Assembly (NCBI RefSeq): GCF_003003215.1
Contig: NZ_PVUF01000002.1
Span: 248,001-312,000, forward strand
Source: Tritonibacter scottomollicae
GTDB taxonomy: Bacteria > Pseudomonadota > Alphaproteobacteria > Rhodobacterales > Rhodobacteraceae
Reading direction: 5' to 3'
Length of the DNA: 64,000 nucleotides
Position 1 is the stretch's first letter, and each line of letters opens with the position of its first letter. Under the pieces are notes generated by a model. It was not told the origin of the DNA and searched no databases. It was given only the letters and a program-made list of their open reading frames with translations. Below, piece after piece: positions 1-9,268 of the stretch. The position numbers and the translations under genes are program-made.

Positions 1-406
1 AAAAGTCCGACAACAACTCCTCCAAACGCTCCCGGCGTTTGTGTTCGTCCGAAACCGCAATATCGAGCACGGCAGAAATATTGTCTTCCACCGACAGGCC
101 GCGAAAAATCGACATTTCCTGCGGCAGATAGCCGATGCCCAAACGTGCCCTGCGGTACATCGGCAGGGTGGTGACATTCTGACCGTCGATGGTGACGCTG
201 CCTGCTTCGGGAAAGACGAGGCCTGCAATCGTGTAGAAACTCGTGGTCTTGCCGGAACCGTTGGGGCCGAGCAACGCAACAACTTCGCCGCGGTTCAACT
301 CCATCGACACGTCGCGGATGACCACTTTCTTGCGGTAGCTCTTGCGCATCTTCTCAATACGCAAACCAGATGAGCCTGAGGTAACTTTCAGATCTGGACG
401 GGCCAT
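1..406 (-). CDS. lptB: LPS export ABC transporter ATP-binding protein LptB (partial, N-terminal part)
   Basis: ATPase of the LptB2FG inner-membrane complex that extracts lipopolysaccharide and pushes it onto LptC and LptA. The first 135 codons are visible; the gene runs off the left edge. The translation shows a Walker A motif GPNGSGKTT at about residues 47-55 and the Q-loop YLPQE near residue 95, where LptB proteins read FRGLSVEDN just after. A short N-terminal extension of about 13 residues precedes the usual start. The ATG at 406-404 overlaps the lptA stop codon by one base (TGATG), so the gene is the third of a tightly packed lptC-lptA-lptB operon. The context leaves little doubt about the call. 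Confidence 0.95.
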   Translation of the reverse strand, partial: MARPDLKVTSGSSGLRIEKMRKSYRKKVVIRDVSMELNRGEVVALLGPNGSGKTTSFYTIAGLVFPEAGSVTIDGQNVTTLPMYRRARLGIGYLPQEMSIFRGLSVEDNISAVLDIAVSDEHKRRERLEELLSDF

Positions 407-903
407 CAGTCGCCGCCGCTACCTGGCAAGGTGGTGCGCACGCGCCCGTTGAGGGTTGCGTTGCCTGTTGTCAAATTCACAGTCATTTGTTCCGCGCCCA
501 GGGTGTTGCCCTTCTGCGTGAGGAGGACATCGCCCCGCATCACGACCGTTCCGTTTTCTATGGTATAGTCTGCGGTTCTGGCTTCAGCCGCATCCTCACC
601 ACTGACCAACAGTACATTCCCGCGCGCTTCGAGCCGTTCGATCCCGTTGCCATCCGTTTTCCGGACCACCAACACATTATCAGCGCTCAGCCGCATCTCA
701 CCTTGAATGATCAGCACGTTTCCGGTCAGCAAGGCTGAACCGTCTTCCTGATTCACACTCAAATTGTCGGATGTGATATCAACAGGTTGCGACGTGTCTG
801 TTTGGAGAACGCCGAATGAGACCCCTGTCCCTTGTGCTATTGCGACAGGGGAAAGGAGCAGTGTTGTAAGGCCAAAAAGAATAACTAATGTCAGTCGTAG
901 CAC
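406..903 (-). CDS. lptA: LPS transport periplasmic protein LptA (OstA-like)
   Basis: Periplasmic bridge protein of the Lpt pathway that carries lipopolysaccharide between LptC and LptD. It has 165 residues, close to the family norm. An N-terminal signal peptide has a leucine-rich core and an AIAQG cleavage region near residue 24. The rest is a beta-rich OstA/LptA domain with the typical pattern of phrases such as DITSDNLSV near the start of the jellyroll and repeated GNV...GDV strands. It lies 3 bp downstream of lptC and overlaps the lptB start by one base, so it is surely co-transcribed with both. Confidence 0.93.
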   Translation of the reverse strand: MLRLTLVILFGLTTLLLSPVAIAQGTGVSFGVLQTDTSQPVDITSDNLSVNQEDGSALLTGNVLIIQGEMRLSADNVLVVRKTDGNGIERLEARGNVLLVSGEDAAEARTADYTIENGTVVMRGDVLLTQKGNTLGAEQMTVNLTTGNATLNGRVRTTLPGSGGD

Positions 904-906
904 GGG

Positions 907-1509
907 CTATCTTTCTACTTTTGCAGGATCGTACACCAGCTTTACGCCGTCCGTGAACTCAATATGTACGGGACCGTTCTGAGAATTTGTGAATATCCGC
1001 ATCGTGCCCGCTTCGAAATCTCCCAACGGGCCGGTTGCCGTGACGGTTCCGGGGCTGGTGATCTCCAGCCCGTCGAGCAGCGCATTCAGTGTTTCCGTTT
1101 CGACACGTGTGCCATCTGCCGTGATGATCCGAACATTCCCAGTCAGCACTGCGGTGTTCTTGTCCGGACGAACAGAACCCGCGTCTGACAGCATCAGGAT
1201 GCTGCGCCCGTCAGACGTGCGGATTTCGGCTTCGAGATCACTTGCCGATGCAGTGTTTCCTTCGCCACCCGGCAAGGCTTTGGTCGCTGCGATAGTGACT
1301 TCGTGCCCAGTCTTGGTTGTTCCGGTGAAGAATGGGGCAGTGACTTGTTGTCCGCGCAGACGACTTTCGAGGTCGACCTCCGCAAATGGTATCGCAGAAT
1401 CGGTTTCGATCCGACGTGAAATGAGAAACAGGGTCGAAAGCAGCGCAAGCGCCGCAAGCGGCAATGCGACCTTGAGATAGGCAACGATACGCGAATAGCG
1501 ATCCACCAT
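907..1509 (-). CDS. lptC: LPS export ABC transporter periplasmic protein LptC
   Basis: Bitopic inner-membrane protein that receives lipopolysaccharide from LptB2FG and hands it to LptA. The chosen ATG at 1509 gives 200 residues and has a strong ribosome binding site (AGAGGAGG, 8 bases upstream); an in-frame TTG at 1527 lies upstream of that site and is unlikely. One transmembrane helix covers about residues 13-35, followed by a beta-rich periplasmic domain of the LptC/YrbK type. It is the first gene of lptC-lptA-lptB on the minus strand. Sequence conservation in this family is low, so the call rests on fold-like pattern, length and context. Confidence 0.9.
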   Translation of the reverse strand: MVDRYSRIVAYLKVALPLAALALLSTLFLISRRIETDSAIPFAEVDLESRLRGQQVTAPFFTGTTKTGHEVTIAATKALPGGEGNTASASDLEAEIRTSDGRSILMLSDAGSVRPDKNTAVLTGNVRIITADGTRVETETLNALLDGLEITSPGTVTATGPLGDFEAGTMRIFTNSQNGPVHIEFTDGVKLVYDPAKVER

Positions 1510-1574
1510 GTCCGTGCCTCCTCTCAAACTCTGTTATGCGGGGGTCCCGTCAGGGACGTGAAACGTGATGTTGC

Positions 1575-2189
1575 TCAGGAATGGGCAAAGATGTCGGTGT
1601 CCGGCCATCCGGCCAGATCAAGCCGTGCGCGGGTGGGCAGGAAATCGAAACATGCCTGAGCCAAATCTCGGCGATCTTCTCGCTCCAGGCGGAGATCCAA
1701 TTCCTCGCGCAGCCTGTGCAGGTGGAGCACATCAGAGGCGGCATAATCACGTTGTGCCTGCGTCAGGGTCTCGGCGCCCCAATCGCTCATCTGCTGTTGT
1801 TTGGAGATGTCGAGGCCAAGCAGATCCTGTGTCAGGTTCTTAAGCCCGTGACGGTCCGTGTAAGTGCGCACCATGCGGCTGGCGATCTTGGTGCAGTACA
1901 CCGGGGCGGTCAGAGCCCCAAAGGTCTGATACAAGGCAGCGATATCGAAGCGCCCAAAGTGAAAGAGCTTCAGCACCTTGGGGTCTGTCAATATGCGTCT
2001 GAGGTTCGGCGCTTCGCTCTGCCCTTTGGCTATCTGAACCAGATGCGCATTGCCGTCGCCGCTGGACATCTGCACCACGCAAAGCCGGTCCCGATGCGGG
2101 TTGAGGCCCATGGTTTCGCAGTCGATGGCCACAACAGGTCCAAGGTCAAGGGTGTCGGGAAGATCATTCTGGTAAAGATGCGTGGCCAC
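1575..2189 (-). CDS. rnd: Ribonuclease D, short form
   Basis: 3'-5' exoribonuclease of the DEDDy group that trims tRNA and other structured RNA ends. Its 204 residues carry the exonuclease motifs: VAIDCET near residue 22 (first D and E), HFGRFDIA near 85 (second D) and a final YAASD near 160 that supplies the tyrosine and last aspartate. The E. coli enzyme is about 375 residues because it has C-terminal HRDC domains; these are absent here, as is usual in alphaproteobacteria. The start is GTG, preceded by AGGA at a good distance. The gene is 65 bp upstream of lptC on the same strand and may share its transcript. Confidence 0.9.
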   Translation of the reverse strand: MATHLYQNDLPDTLDLGPVVAIDCETMGLNPHRDRLCVVQMSSGDGNAHLVQIAKGQSEAPNLRRILTDPKVLKLFHFGRFDIAALYQTFGALTAPVYCTKIASRMVRTYTDRHGLKNLTQDLLGLDISKQQQMSDWGAETLTQAQRDYAASDVLHLHRLREELDLRLEREDRRDLAQACFDFLPTRARLDLAGWPDTDIFAHS

Positions 2190-2674
2190 GTGGCTGTCCT
2201 TGATCCTGCGAGGATTTCTAGGGTGCGGGTTAACGCCGACATAGGCGCTTTATGGTCTAAACTCAACAGGCGGTGAGATCAGTACCTGTGGTGAGTTTGC
2301 GCGTATTTTCTGCCGATCCTTTGCATGTCGCGCCGCAGAATGTCTAAGTCATGATCGGGTCGCCAACTGCGCCCGACATGCGAAATACGGGCACGAGTCT
2401 TGCAGGCCGGACATATGTGCATCGCAGGCTCGGCGGTCTATATCTGATCTTACAGCGACAGGCGTCTCTATCGGTTTCTTTGGCATACCCTATATAATTC
2501 ATAGCCTTATCCCGGTGTGTCTTGGGCAAGGTGAGGCGCATGATTTCCGCTTGTTCAAGACGTCTGATGCCAGGTTGACGGCTCGCAAACTCTCGACGAG
2601 GGCTTGCCAAGATACCGCGCCTTTGCTTTGTCCCGTTCTTGCCGGGGTTAACCGGCAACGCCATAGAGAGCAAA
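2190..2674. other. Intergenic region upstream of trkA
   Basis: This 485-bp stretch lies between the divergent rnd and trkA genes and holds no convincing gene. It must contain both promoters, although no strong -35/-10 pair stands out. The one clear structure is a hairpin directly before trkA (separate entry). Confidence 0.5.
2639..2658 (+). promoter_or_regulatory. Hairpin just upstream of the trkA ribosome binding site
   Basis: TTGCCGG and CCGGCAA form a perfect 7-bp stem around a GGTTAA loop. It lies 16 bp upstream of the proposed trkA ATG and only 6 bp from the AGAGAG ribosome binding site. It could be an operator or an RNA element that affects translation. This is structure seen in the sequence; function is inference. 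Confidence 0.4.
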
Positions 2675-3367
2675 ATGCGCATGCTGGGTGCAATACGCAA
2701 GAACCCGGACCGACGTCAGACCTTTGTGATCGTCGGCCTTGGAAATTTCGGATCGACCGTCGCCAAGGAACTGAGCCGCTTCGGCAATCATGTGATCGGA
2801 ATAGACTCCAATGAGGCGCGGGTCAGTCAATATGCTGATGAATTGTCTCAGGCATTGATCATCGACGCCCGCGACGATCTTGCCCTGCGACAGGCAGGAA
2901 TTGCGGATTGCGATGTGGCGTTGGTCGCAATGGGCTCCGATCTGGAAGCTTCCATCCTGGCGGCCATCAACCTCAAGACCCTCGGCGTGCCTGTGGTCTG
3001 GGCGAAGGCCACTACCAAGACCCATCACCGTATCCTCAGCAAGCTGAAGGTGGATCGGATCATCCACCCGGAGGTCGATGTGGGCATGCATATCGCACAG
3101 GTTCTGCACAATCCGCTGGTGCGTGACTACGTGAGCCTTGGCAACGGCTACCATGTGGTGAACTTCAAGATCCCACGGTCGCTGGAAGGCAAGGCGCTGG
3201 TGGATATCCCCTATGCTGCCGGCCACAACTTGCGCTGCATTGGCGTGATGCGCGGTACCGAGTTCCTCGGACACGATGGCTCTGACTGCACCCTCGCGCA
3301 GGACGATCTGTTGATCCTGCTCGGAAAACGCTCCGACTTGCGAAATTTTGCGGCCAGCCTATCTTGA
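2675..3367 (+). CDS. trkA: Potassium uptake regulatory subunit, TrkA/KtrA family
   Basis: Cytosolic gating subunit of a Trk/Ktr potassium uptake system. The 230-residue protein has one RCK-N (TrkA-N) Rossmann domain with the nucleotide-binding glycines GLGNFGSTVA near residue 20, and one TrkA-C domain from about residue 150. This single-RCK layout is KtrA-like, about half the length of E. coli TrkA. The ATG at 2675 has AGAGAG upstream; an in-frame TTG at 2639 lies inside a hairpin and is less likely. The stop overlaps the start of trkH by 3 bases (TTGA), showing translational coupling with the membrane partner. Confidence 0.9.
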   Translation: MRMLGAIRKNPDRRQTFVIVGLGNFGSTVAKELSRFGNHVIGIDSNEARVSQYADELSQALIIDARDDLALRQAGIADCDVALVAMGSDLEASILAAINLKTLGVPVVWAKATTKTHHRILSKLKVDRIIHPEVDVGMHIAQVLHNPLVRDYVSLGNGYHVVNFKIPRSLEGKALVDIPYAAGHNLRCIGVMRGTEFLGHDGSDCTLAQDDLLILLGKRSDLRNFAASLS

Positions 3368-4710
3368 AACGTCCCGCAGTAAAGGCCGCTCCACCGGTTG
3401 ATCGCGGATTGCCGCCGCCATTGGTGCTGGCACTCCTTTATTTCTCCAGCATCTTCATCGGCGCGCTGCTGTTGTGGATGCCGATGTCGCATACCGGCGC
3501 GGTCGGCTTTGGCGATGCGTTTTTCACCTCTGCCTCGGCGGTGACGGTGACGGGGCTGGCAGTGGTGGATACCGGCAGCGATCTCACGCTGATCGGGCAG
3601 GCCATTCTCGCGCTTCTGATCCAGCTTGGGGGACTGGGGCTGATGGCCTTTGCGGTGCTGCTGTTGTCGGCGCTGGGCCTGCCTGTTGGGCTGCCGCAAC
3701 GGCTGGTGCTGCGCGAGGACCTCAATCAGCGCACCCTCGGCGGTCTGGCGATCATCGTGCGCACCATCATGCTGGTGGCGCTGGTGTGCGAGCTGGCCGG
3801 GGCAGGGATTCTGTCCTTTGTGTTTGTGCCGGAACTGGGCTGGTCCTTGGGGCTATGGCATGCGGTGTTTCACAGCATCTCGGCCTTTAATAACGCAGGT
3901 TTTGCGCTCTATCCCGACAGTCTGTCGGGCTATGCAGATGACCCCATCATCAACATCACGATTCCGGCTTTGTTCATTCTTGGTGGTCTGGGCTTTATCG
4001 TGGTAGGCGATCTGGTCCGCGCACGTTCATGGCGGCGGCTCAGCCTGCACAGCAAGTTGATGCTGACGGGAACCCTGTCGTTGATCCTTGTTGGTTGGGC
4101 AGGTTTCGCCGCACTTGAGTGGACAAACCCCGCCACGCTTGGCGGTATGCCCGACACGGCCAGCCGCCTCTGGGCGAGTTGGTTTCAGGCGGTGACCCCG
4201 CGCACGGCTGGCTTCAACACGATCGACACCGGCGGGATGCACGACAGCACCTCCCTGATGACCATGTCGCTGATGCTGGTGGGAGGCGGAAGCACCTCCA
4301 CCGCAGGCGGTATCAAGGTGACCACGCTGATCGTGTTGTTGATCGGCACCGTTGCCTTCTTTCGCCGTCAAACCGCGCTGCATGTTTTTGGCCGCAGCCT
4401 CGGGGTGGAGGATGTGATGAAGGTCATGGCGCTGACCACCATCAGCATTTTCGTTGTTTTGGTGGGGATCTTCCTGATCTCCGTTTCACATGACGATGCA
4501 TTCCTCGATCTTGCATTTGAGGCCACGTCTGCCTTCGGCACCGTTGGACTGTCGCGTGGCGCAACCGGCGAGCTCGATGGTTTTGGTCGCGCAGTCATCA
4601 TTGCAATCATGTTCTTGGGGCGGGTCGGGCCGCTGACACTGGGCTTTTTCCTCGCCACGCACAGCAGGCCGCGCGTGCGCTATCCCAAGGGTGATGTGTA
4701 TCTGGGCTGA
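3364..4710 (+). CDS. trkH: Potassium uptake transmembrane subunit, TrkH/KtrB family
   Basis: Ion-conducting membrane subunit that pairs with the preceding RCK protein for K+ (or Na+-coupled K+) uptake. The 448 residues hold about eight or more transmembrane helices arranged as four M1-P-M2 repeats. Selectivity-filter regions can be recognised by phrases such as SAVTVTGLAVVD, SAFNNAGFALY, TPRTAGFNTID and SAFGTVGLSRG, each with the filter glycine after T(V/A)(T)G or N(A)G. Length matches KtrB better than long TrkH. The start is a TTG inside the trkA stop codon. The coupled arrangement supports a functional two-gene system. Confidence 0.92.
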   Translation: MKRPAVKAAPPVDRGLPPPLVLALLYFSSIFIGALLLWMPMSHTGAVGFGDAFFTSASAVTVTGLAVVDTGSDLTLIGQAILALLIQLGGLGLMAFAVLLLSALGLPVGLPQRLVLREDLNQRTLGGLAIIVRTIMLVALVCELAGAGILSFVFVPELGWSLGLWHAVFHSISAFNNAGFALYPDSLSGYADDPIINITIPALFILGGLGFIVVGDLVRARSWRRLSLHSKLMLTGTLSLILVGWAGFAALEWTNPATLGGMPDTASRLWASWFQAVTPRTAGFNTIDTGGMHDSTSLMTMSLMLVGGGSTSTAGGIKVTTLIVLLIGTVAFFRRQTALHVFGRSLGVEDVMKVMALTTISIFVVLVGIFLISVSHDDAFLDLAFEATSAFGTVGLSRGATGELDGFGRAVIIAIMFLGRVGPLTLGFFLATHSRPRVRYPKGDVYLG

Positions 4711-4751
4711 GACGTGACTTGGGTCCGCCATATTGCATTTTGGGAGTGTGA

Positions 4752-4780
4752 GGAATTCTCGCCATCACTGGCGGGATTCC
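4752..4780 (+). terminator. Possible terminator after trkH
   Basis: An imperfect hairpin pairs GGAATTCTCGCC with GGCGGGATTCC around ATCACT. It is followed by CTCCTCTTT, which is only weakly T-rich. Its place 42 bp after the trkH stop suits a transcription end. Confidence 0.4.
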
Positions 4781-4897
4781 GCTCCTCTTTCGGTTGAGAT
4801 CAATTCACCTCTGGAACGCTACGCGTGATCTGGGTAGGTGAGCGCGGCCCGGATTGTCCGGCGCATCACCATCCCTTATGATTTATAGGCTATTGTT

Positions 4898-5158
4898 ATG
4901 AAAACGAAACTTGTCGCACTTGCACTGACCGTTGCTTTCTCCGCACCTGCTTTGGCTGAAGAGTGCACCGCGGGACTCGCACAGGCGAAATCCATGGAAG
5001 TAAACGCAGGTCTGCAGAAGCTGGCGGCCAAAGATCCGCAGCGCATGCAGGAAGTGGCGACCGAGATGATGGAAAAATCCGCCATGTTCGAAAACGCCGA
5101 TGATCTCTCCGAAGTGTGCGAATACTACGATGGTCTGCTGGAAGAAATGAACTCCTAA
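4898..5158 (+). CDS. Small secreted protein of unknown function
   Basis: An 86-residue protein with a clear Sec signal peptide (MKTKLVALALTVAFSAPALA, cleavage after residue 20). The mature part of about 66 residues is acidic and helical, with two cysteines at about residues 23 and 75 that could form a disulphide. I do not recognise a family. It stands alone between trkH and the xylose locus, with a hairpin soon after its stop codon, so it is probably monocistronic. Codon use and GC resemble the neighbours. Confidence 0.75.
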   Translation: MKTKLVALALTVAFSAPALAEECTAGLAQAKSMEVNAGLQKLAAKDPQRMQEVATEMMEKSAMFENADDLSEVCEYYDGLLEEMNS

Positions 5159-5170
5159 GCCACCACGATA

Positions 5171-5197
5171 TGCCTGCGGAGTTTGTTTCCGCAGGCA
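5171..5197 (+). terminator. Hairpin after the small secreted gene
   Basis: TGCCTGCGGA and TCCGCAGGCA form a perfect 10-bp stem with a GTTTGTT loop, starting 12 bp after the stop codon at 5158. There is no T-run after it, so it may act as a factor-dependent terminator or as an mRNA 3' stabiliser. The rest of the 5159-5495 gap holds the xylB promoter. Confidence 0.5.
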
Positions 5198-5397
5198 CTC
5201 CCGCAGAAATGCGGATGTATTGGCGTCGCCACTGATTGACGCACCCGCGTGCCGCCCGCTTGCAGGCACTTCCGATACCGCAGGCTGTTGTCCTCATGAC
5301 ACCATGCGATGTTCGGCCAAATGCTCTTTCCACCAAAACCTGTTTCCTTAGCACCGGGCCACCGTGGAGATCCCTGTGCCGGTTGCTTGCTCGCTGA

Positions 5398-5426
5398 TTG
5401 ACAGGCTGTGCCAAACCTGTTTTATT
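5398..5426 (+). promoter_or_regulatory. Promoter of the xylBA operon
   Basis: A consensus -35 TTGACA (5398-5403) is followed after 17 bp by TTTATT (5421-5426) as the -10. The xylB ATG is 70 bp downstream, which leaves a normal leader. A palindrome starts within the -10 (next entry), as expected for a repressor-controlled sugar operon. Confidence 0.65.
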
Positions 5427-5443
5427 TTATTTGCCGAAATAAA
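5426..5443 (+). promoter_or_regulatory. Palindromic operator candidate for XylR
   Basis: TTTATTTGCCGAAATAAA is a 7-bp inverted repeat around GCCG. It begins at the last base of the -10 and covers the expected start point, a place where a bound ROK-family repressor would block transcription. The ROK regulator encoded at 12106-13320 is the obvious candidate. Binding is inference. Confidence 0.55.
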
Positions 5444-5495
5444 TATGCATACGACCCTGATGGGCGTGTGCATCTGGCGATTGGGAGGACATCGA

Positions 5496-6947
5496 ATGTT
5501 TCTGGGTCTTGACGTGGGGACGTCGGGGCTGCGCGCGTTGCTGGCCGATGAGGGTGGCAATGTCATTGGCGTGGCGGATGCAGCTTATGGGGTCTCACAC
5601 CCGCATACCGGGTGGAGCGAACAGGACCCGCAGGACTGGATCACCGCTTGCCAAACCGCGATTGCAGCTCTGCGTGGGAACCACCCGGCCGAACTGGCTG
5701 CTTTGCGCGGCATAGGCCTGAGCGGTCACATGCATGGGGCAACCCTGCTGGATGCGGCGGGTAAGGTTCTGCGCCCCTGTATTCTATGGAACGATACGCG
5801 TTCGGCTGCCGAGGCAGCCCAGCTGGATGGCGCAGAAGGCGTGCGGGATCTGTCGGGGAATATCGTGTTTCCGGGATTCACCGCGCCGAAACTGGCCTGG
5901 GTCGAGGCGCATGAGCCGGAGATTTTTGCTCAGGTCGCCAAGGTGCTGCTCCCCAAGGATTATCTGCGCTACTGGCTGACCGGCACATATGTCTCTGACA
6001 TGTCAGACAGCGCCGGGACGTCATGGCTTGATGTGGGCGCGCGGGATTGGTCGGACCAGCTGCTGGAAGTGTCCGGCATGCGCCGGGACCAGATGCCCGA
6101 ACTGGTCGAAGGCTCTGCCGCCAGTGGCGATTTGCGTGACGCGCTTCGCCGCGAATGGGGCATCGACGGCCCGGTGGTTGTCGCCGGGGGCGGTGGCGAC
6201 AATGCAGTTGCCGCCTGCGGGGCCGGGTGCTTCCGTGAAGGTGAGGGCTTTGTGAGCCTTGGCACCTCCGGCGTGCTCTTGGCAGCCAAATCTGCTTACA
6301 AACCTGACCCGGCCTCGGCTGTGCATACCTTCTGCCACGCGGTGCCGGATACGTGGTATCAGATGGGGGTGATCCTTGCGGCGACGGACTGTCTCAATTG
6401 GCTGTCGCGCACGCTTGGGCAGACCCCGGCGACGCTGGCGGGACTGCTGCCGACCCAGATCTCCGGCCCCTCTTCGGTGACGTTCTTGCCCTATCTCTCT
6501 GGCGAGCGTACGCCGCATAACGATGCCAGCATCCGCGCCACGCTTGCAGGGCTTGATATTGGCGATGGCCCGGCAGAGCTGACACAGGCGGTGATGGAGG
6601 GCGTGGCCTTTGCGCTGCGTGATTGCCTTGAGGCGTTGAAAGGCACCGATACCAACCTCACGCGCCTGCTCGCAGTGGGGGGCGGCACCCGCTCGCCCTA
6701 TTGGGTGGAGACCCTCGCCACCGTTCTTGGCGTATCCCTCGACATTCCTGACAAGGGCGAGTTTGGCGCGGCATTGGGCGCCGCCCGTCTGGCGATGACC
6801 GCCGCCGGCGCTGACATTTCCACCGTGATGACTGCACCGCCCATCGCCCACACCATTGATCCACGCAGCGATCTGACCGAGGCCTATGACGCCTCATACG
6901 CCCGGTATCGCGCGCTCTATCCCAACATGAAGGCACTGATGACATGA
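5496..6947 (+). CDS. xylB: Xylulokinase
   Basis: Phosphorylates D-xylulose to D-xylulose 5-phosphate, the second step of xylose catabolism, feeding the pentose phosphate pathway. The 483 residues show the FGGY carbohydrate-kinase fold: the N-terminal phosphate-binding loop [13 protein letters not shown], the substrate region [11 protein letters not shown] and CILWNDTRS typical of xylulokinases, [14 protein letters not shown] in the middle and [11 protein letters not shown] near the C-terminus. ATG 5496 has a GGGAGGA site 7 bp upstream; longer in-frame extensions would run back through the promoter. Its stop overlaps the xylA start by 4 bp (ATGA). Confidence 0.95.
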   Translation: MFLGLDVGTSGLRALLADEGGNVIGVADAAYGVSHPHTGWSEQDPQDWITACQTAIAALRGNHPAELAALRGIGLSGHMHGATLLDAAGKVLRPCILWNDTRSAAEAAQLDGAEGVRDLSGNIVFPGFTAPKLAWVEAHEPEIFAQVAKVLLPKDYLRYWLTGTYVSDMSDSAGTSWLDVGARDWSDQLLEVSGMRRDQMPELVEGSAASGDLRDALRREWGIDGPVVVAGGGGDNAVAACGAGCFREGEGFVSLGTSGVLLAAKSAYKPDPASAVHTFCHAVPDTWYQMGVILAATDCLNWLSRTLGQTPATLAGLLPTQISGPSSVTFLPYLSGERTPHNDASIRATLAGLDIGDGPAELTQAVMEGVAFALRDCLEALKGTDTNLTRLLAVGGGTRSPYWVETLATVLGVSLDIPDKGEFGAALGAARLAMTAAGADISTVMTAPPIAHTIDPRSDLTEAYDASYARYRALYPNMKALMT

Positions 6948-8254
6948 CCACCGGCTTCTTTGGCGACGTTTCCAAAATCCAATATGAAGGCGCAGACAGC
7001 ACCAACCCGCTGGCCTTCCGCCACTACAACCCCGACGAGGTGATCCTCGGCAAACGGATGGAAGAGCATCTGCGCTTTGCCACCTGCTACTGGCACAACT
7101 TTGTGTGGCCGGGCGGCGATCCTTTTGGTGGCCAGACCTTTGATCGCCCATGGTTCAAGGACACGATGGAGGCGGCCAAGCTCAAGGCCGATGTGGCGTT
7201 TGAGATGTTCACCCTGTTGCAGTCGCCCTACTACTGTTTCCACGACGCGGATGTGCGACCGGAGGGGGCGAATTTTGCGGAAAACACCCGCAACCTGAAT
7301 GAAATCGTCGAGTATTTCGCGCAAAAGCAGGAAGAAACCGGCGTCAAATTGCTCTGGGGCACCGCCAACCTGTTTTCCAACGCGCGGTTCATGTCGGGGG
7401 CGTCGACCAACCCGGACCCGGATGTCTTTGCCTTCTCGGCGGCGACCATCAAGACCTGCATGGATGCAACACATCGTCTCGGCGGCGAGAACTACGTGCT
7501 CTGGGGCGGTCGTGAGGGCTATGAAACCCTGCTGAACACCGATCTTGCGCAAGAAGACCAGCAGATGGGCCGCATGCTCAACATGGTGGTCGAGTACAAG
7601 CACAAGATCGGCTTCAAGGGTGCGATCCTTGTGGAGCCGAAACCACAGGAGCCCTCCAAGCACCAATACGATTATGATGCGGCGACGGTCTATGGCTTCC
7701 TCAAGCGCCACGGGTTGGAAAACGAGGTCAAACTGAACCTGGAGCAGGGACACGCGATCCTTGCGGGCCATTCGTTCGAGCATGAGATCGCCACCGCGCA
7801 GGCGCTGGGCATCTTTGGGTCCATCGACATGAACCGCAACGATTATCAGTCCGGCTGGGACACCGACCAGTTCCCGAACACCACCCCTGAGGTGGCGCTT
7901 GCCTATTACCACATCCTGAAACACGGAGGGTTCAGCACCGGCGGCACCAACTTCGATGCCAAACTGCGCCGCCAGTCCATCGACCCCGAAGATCTGTTGA
8001 TGGCGCACATCGGTGGCATGGATGTTTGCGCTCGTGGTTTTAAGGCCGCTGTCGCGATGGTCGAGGACGGCACATTGGATCAGTTCGTCACCGACCGCTA
8101 CGCTGGTTGGCAGGGCGCGAGCGCGCAGGATATGCTGAACGGAAAGCTGTCCCTTGAGAGCATAGCGGAAAAGGTTGAGGCCGAGGGCATCAACCCGAGG
8201 CCGCGGTCCGGCCGCCAGGAGTATCTGGAGAATGTCGTTAATCGGTTCGTCTGA
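6944..8254 (+). CDS. xylA: Xylose isomerase
   Basis: Converts D-xylose to D-xylulose in the cytosol using two divalent metal ions. The 436-residue length fits the class II (E. coli-like) enzyme. Signatures visible are the N-terminal [27 protein letters not shown] with the catalytic histidine, [16 protein letters not shown], the metal-ligand stretch [15 protein letters not shown], and [11 protein letters not shown]. It overlaps xylB by 4 bp and is followed without any gap by galM, so xylB-xylA-galM is one translationally coupled unit. Confidence 0.97.
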   Translation: MTTGFFGDVSKIQYEGADSTNPLAFRHYNPDEVILGKRMEEHLRFATCYWHNFVWPGGDPFGGQTFDRPWFKDTMEAAKLKADVAFEMFTLLQSPYYCFHDADVRPEGANFAENTRNLNEIVEYFAQKQEETGVKLLWGTANLFSNARFMSGASTNPDPDVFAFSAATIKTCMDATHRLGGENYVLWGGREGYETLLNTDLAQEDQQMGRMLNMVVEYKHKIGFKGAILVEPKPQEPSKHQYDYDAATVYGFLKRHGLENEVKLNLEQGHAILAGHSFEHEIATAQALGIFGSIDMNRNDYQSGWDTDQFPNTTPEVALAYYHILKHGGFSTGGTNFDAKLRRQSIDPEDLLMAHIGGMDVCARGFKAAVAMVEDGTLDQFVTDRYAGWQGASAQDMLNGKLSLESIAEKVEAEGINPRPRSGRQEYLENVVNRFV

Positions 8255-9268
8255 ATGAGTATGGCGCAGATCGTCAATCACGGCCTTCACCAAGGTCATA
8301 TACTGAAGGAGGTCTGTCTGCGAAGTGACAGGCTCAGCCTCAGTCTGTTGAACTTCGGTGCGGTGACGCGCGATCTGCGCCTGCATGACCAAGGCGAAAA
8401 CCGATCTCTTGTGCTCGGCTTTCGCAACCCTGCGGACTATTTGACCAATCCCGGATACATGGGGGTGATCGCGGGGCGCGTCGCGGGCCGGATCAAGAAT
8501 GCCCGCTTTGCGCTTGACGGGCAGATGGTGCGGTTGGCCGAAAACGAAGGAGGCAACCAGCTTCATGGTGGTCCCGCTGGGCTGTCTCATGTGCTGTGGG
8601 GTATCGAGCCGCTGACGTCTGCCAGCGCGCGTCTCACCTATCACTCACCCGAAGGGGAAAACGGCTATCCGGGTGCAGTAGATTTCACTGTCACCGTTAC
8701 GCTTGACGAGTTTTCGGTAGAATACGAGATGATCGCATCCGTTAGCCAGCCAACCCCGATCAGCCTTGCACAGCATAGCTACTACAATTTGTCGGGTGGT
8801 CAGCAGGCAATCTGGGATCATCGCTTGCAGGTTGATGCGACAGGCTATCTCGTGCTGGACGATACCAATGTGCCGAACGGCACAATCGCTGACCTGTCCG
8901 ATACCGGTTTTGACTTTCGTCTTGGGCGCAGTTTTGGAGAGCTGGACCCCGAACATCAGGGGTGTGATATCAACCTTGTCTTCGACACGGATCGCACACA
9001 GGCGCTCCCGGCGGCAAAGCTGACTGCGCCTGATGGCTTGCAAATGACGGTGACGACTGATCAGCCCGGCGCGCAGATTTATACAGCTGGTGGTTTGCCG
9101 ACACAGCCCGAGGGGCATTCAGGGCAGGTGCTGGGCCCCGCCATGGGGGTCTGCTTTGAACCGCAGGGCTTTCCAAACGCGGTAAACCAGCCAGATTTCC
9201 CGTCGGTGATCGTGTCGCCAGATGTGCCGTATGTTCAAAAGTTGCGTCTGGATTTCGGATGGATCTGA
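8255..9268 (+). CDS. galM: Aldose 1-epimerase (mutarotase)
   Basis: Interconverts alpha and beta anomers of aldoses; in this operon it would supply the right anomer of xylose to XylA. The 337 residues show the galactose mutarotase pattern: NFGAVTRDLRL near the N-terminus, NPGYMGVIAGRVAGRI, the substrate-binding NQLHGGPAGLSHVLW, SPEGENGYPG, the catalytic histidine in LAQHSYYNLSG, and a C-terminal GVCFEPQGFPNA containing the catalytic glutamate. The ATG follows the xylA stop directly. The stop overlaps the peroxidase-like gene by 10 bp. Confidence 0.93.
   Translation: MSMAQIVNHGLHQGHILKEVCLRSDRLSLSLLNFGAVTRDLRLHDQGENRSLVLGFRNPADYLTNPGYMGVIAGRVAGRIKNARFALDGQMVRLAENEGGNQLHGGPAGLSHVLWGIEPLTSASARLTYHSPEGENGYPGAVDFTVTVTLDEFSVEYEMIASVSQPTPISLAQHSYYNLSGGQQAIWDHRLQVDATGYLVLDDTNVPNGTIADLSDTGFDFRLGRSFGELDPEHQGCDINLVFDTDRTQALPAAKLTAPDGLQMTVTTDQPGAQIYTAGGLPTQPEGHSGQVLGPAMGVCFEPQGFPNAVNQPDFPSVIVSPDVPYVQKLRLDFGWI

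Noticed and set aside
2344-2700. 118-codon open frame upstream of trkA on the minus strand
   Set aside because: No ribosome site and no family-like segment; it runs into the trkA start region.
6917-8644. 575-codon open frame on the minus strand
   Set aside because: Antisense to xylA and galM, both certain; a codon-bias artefact of GC-rich DNA.
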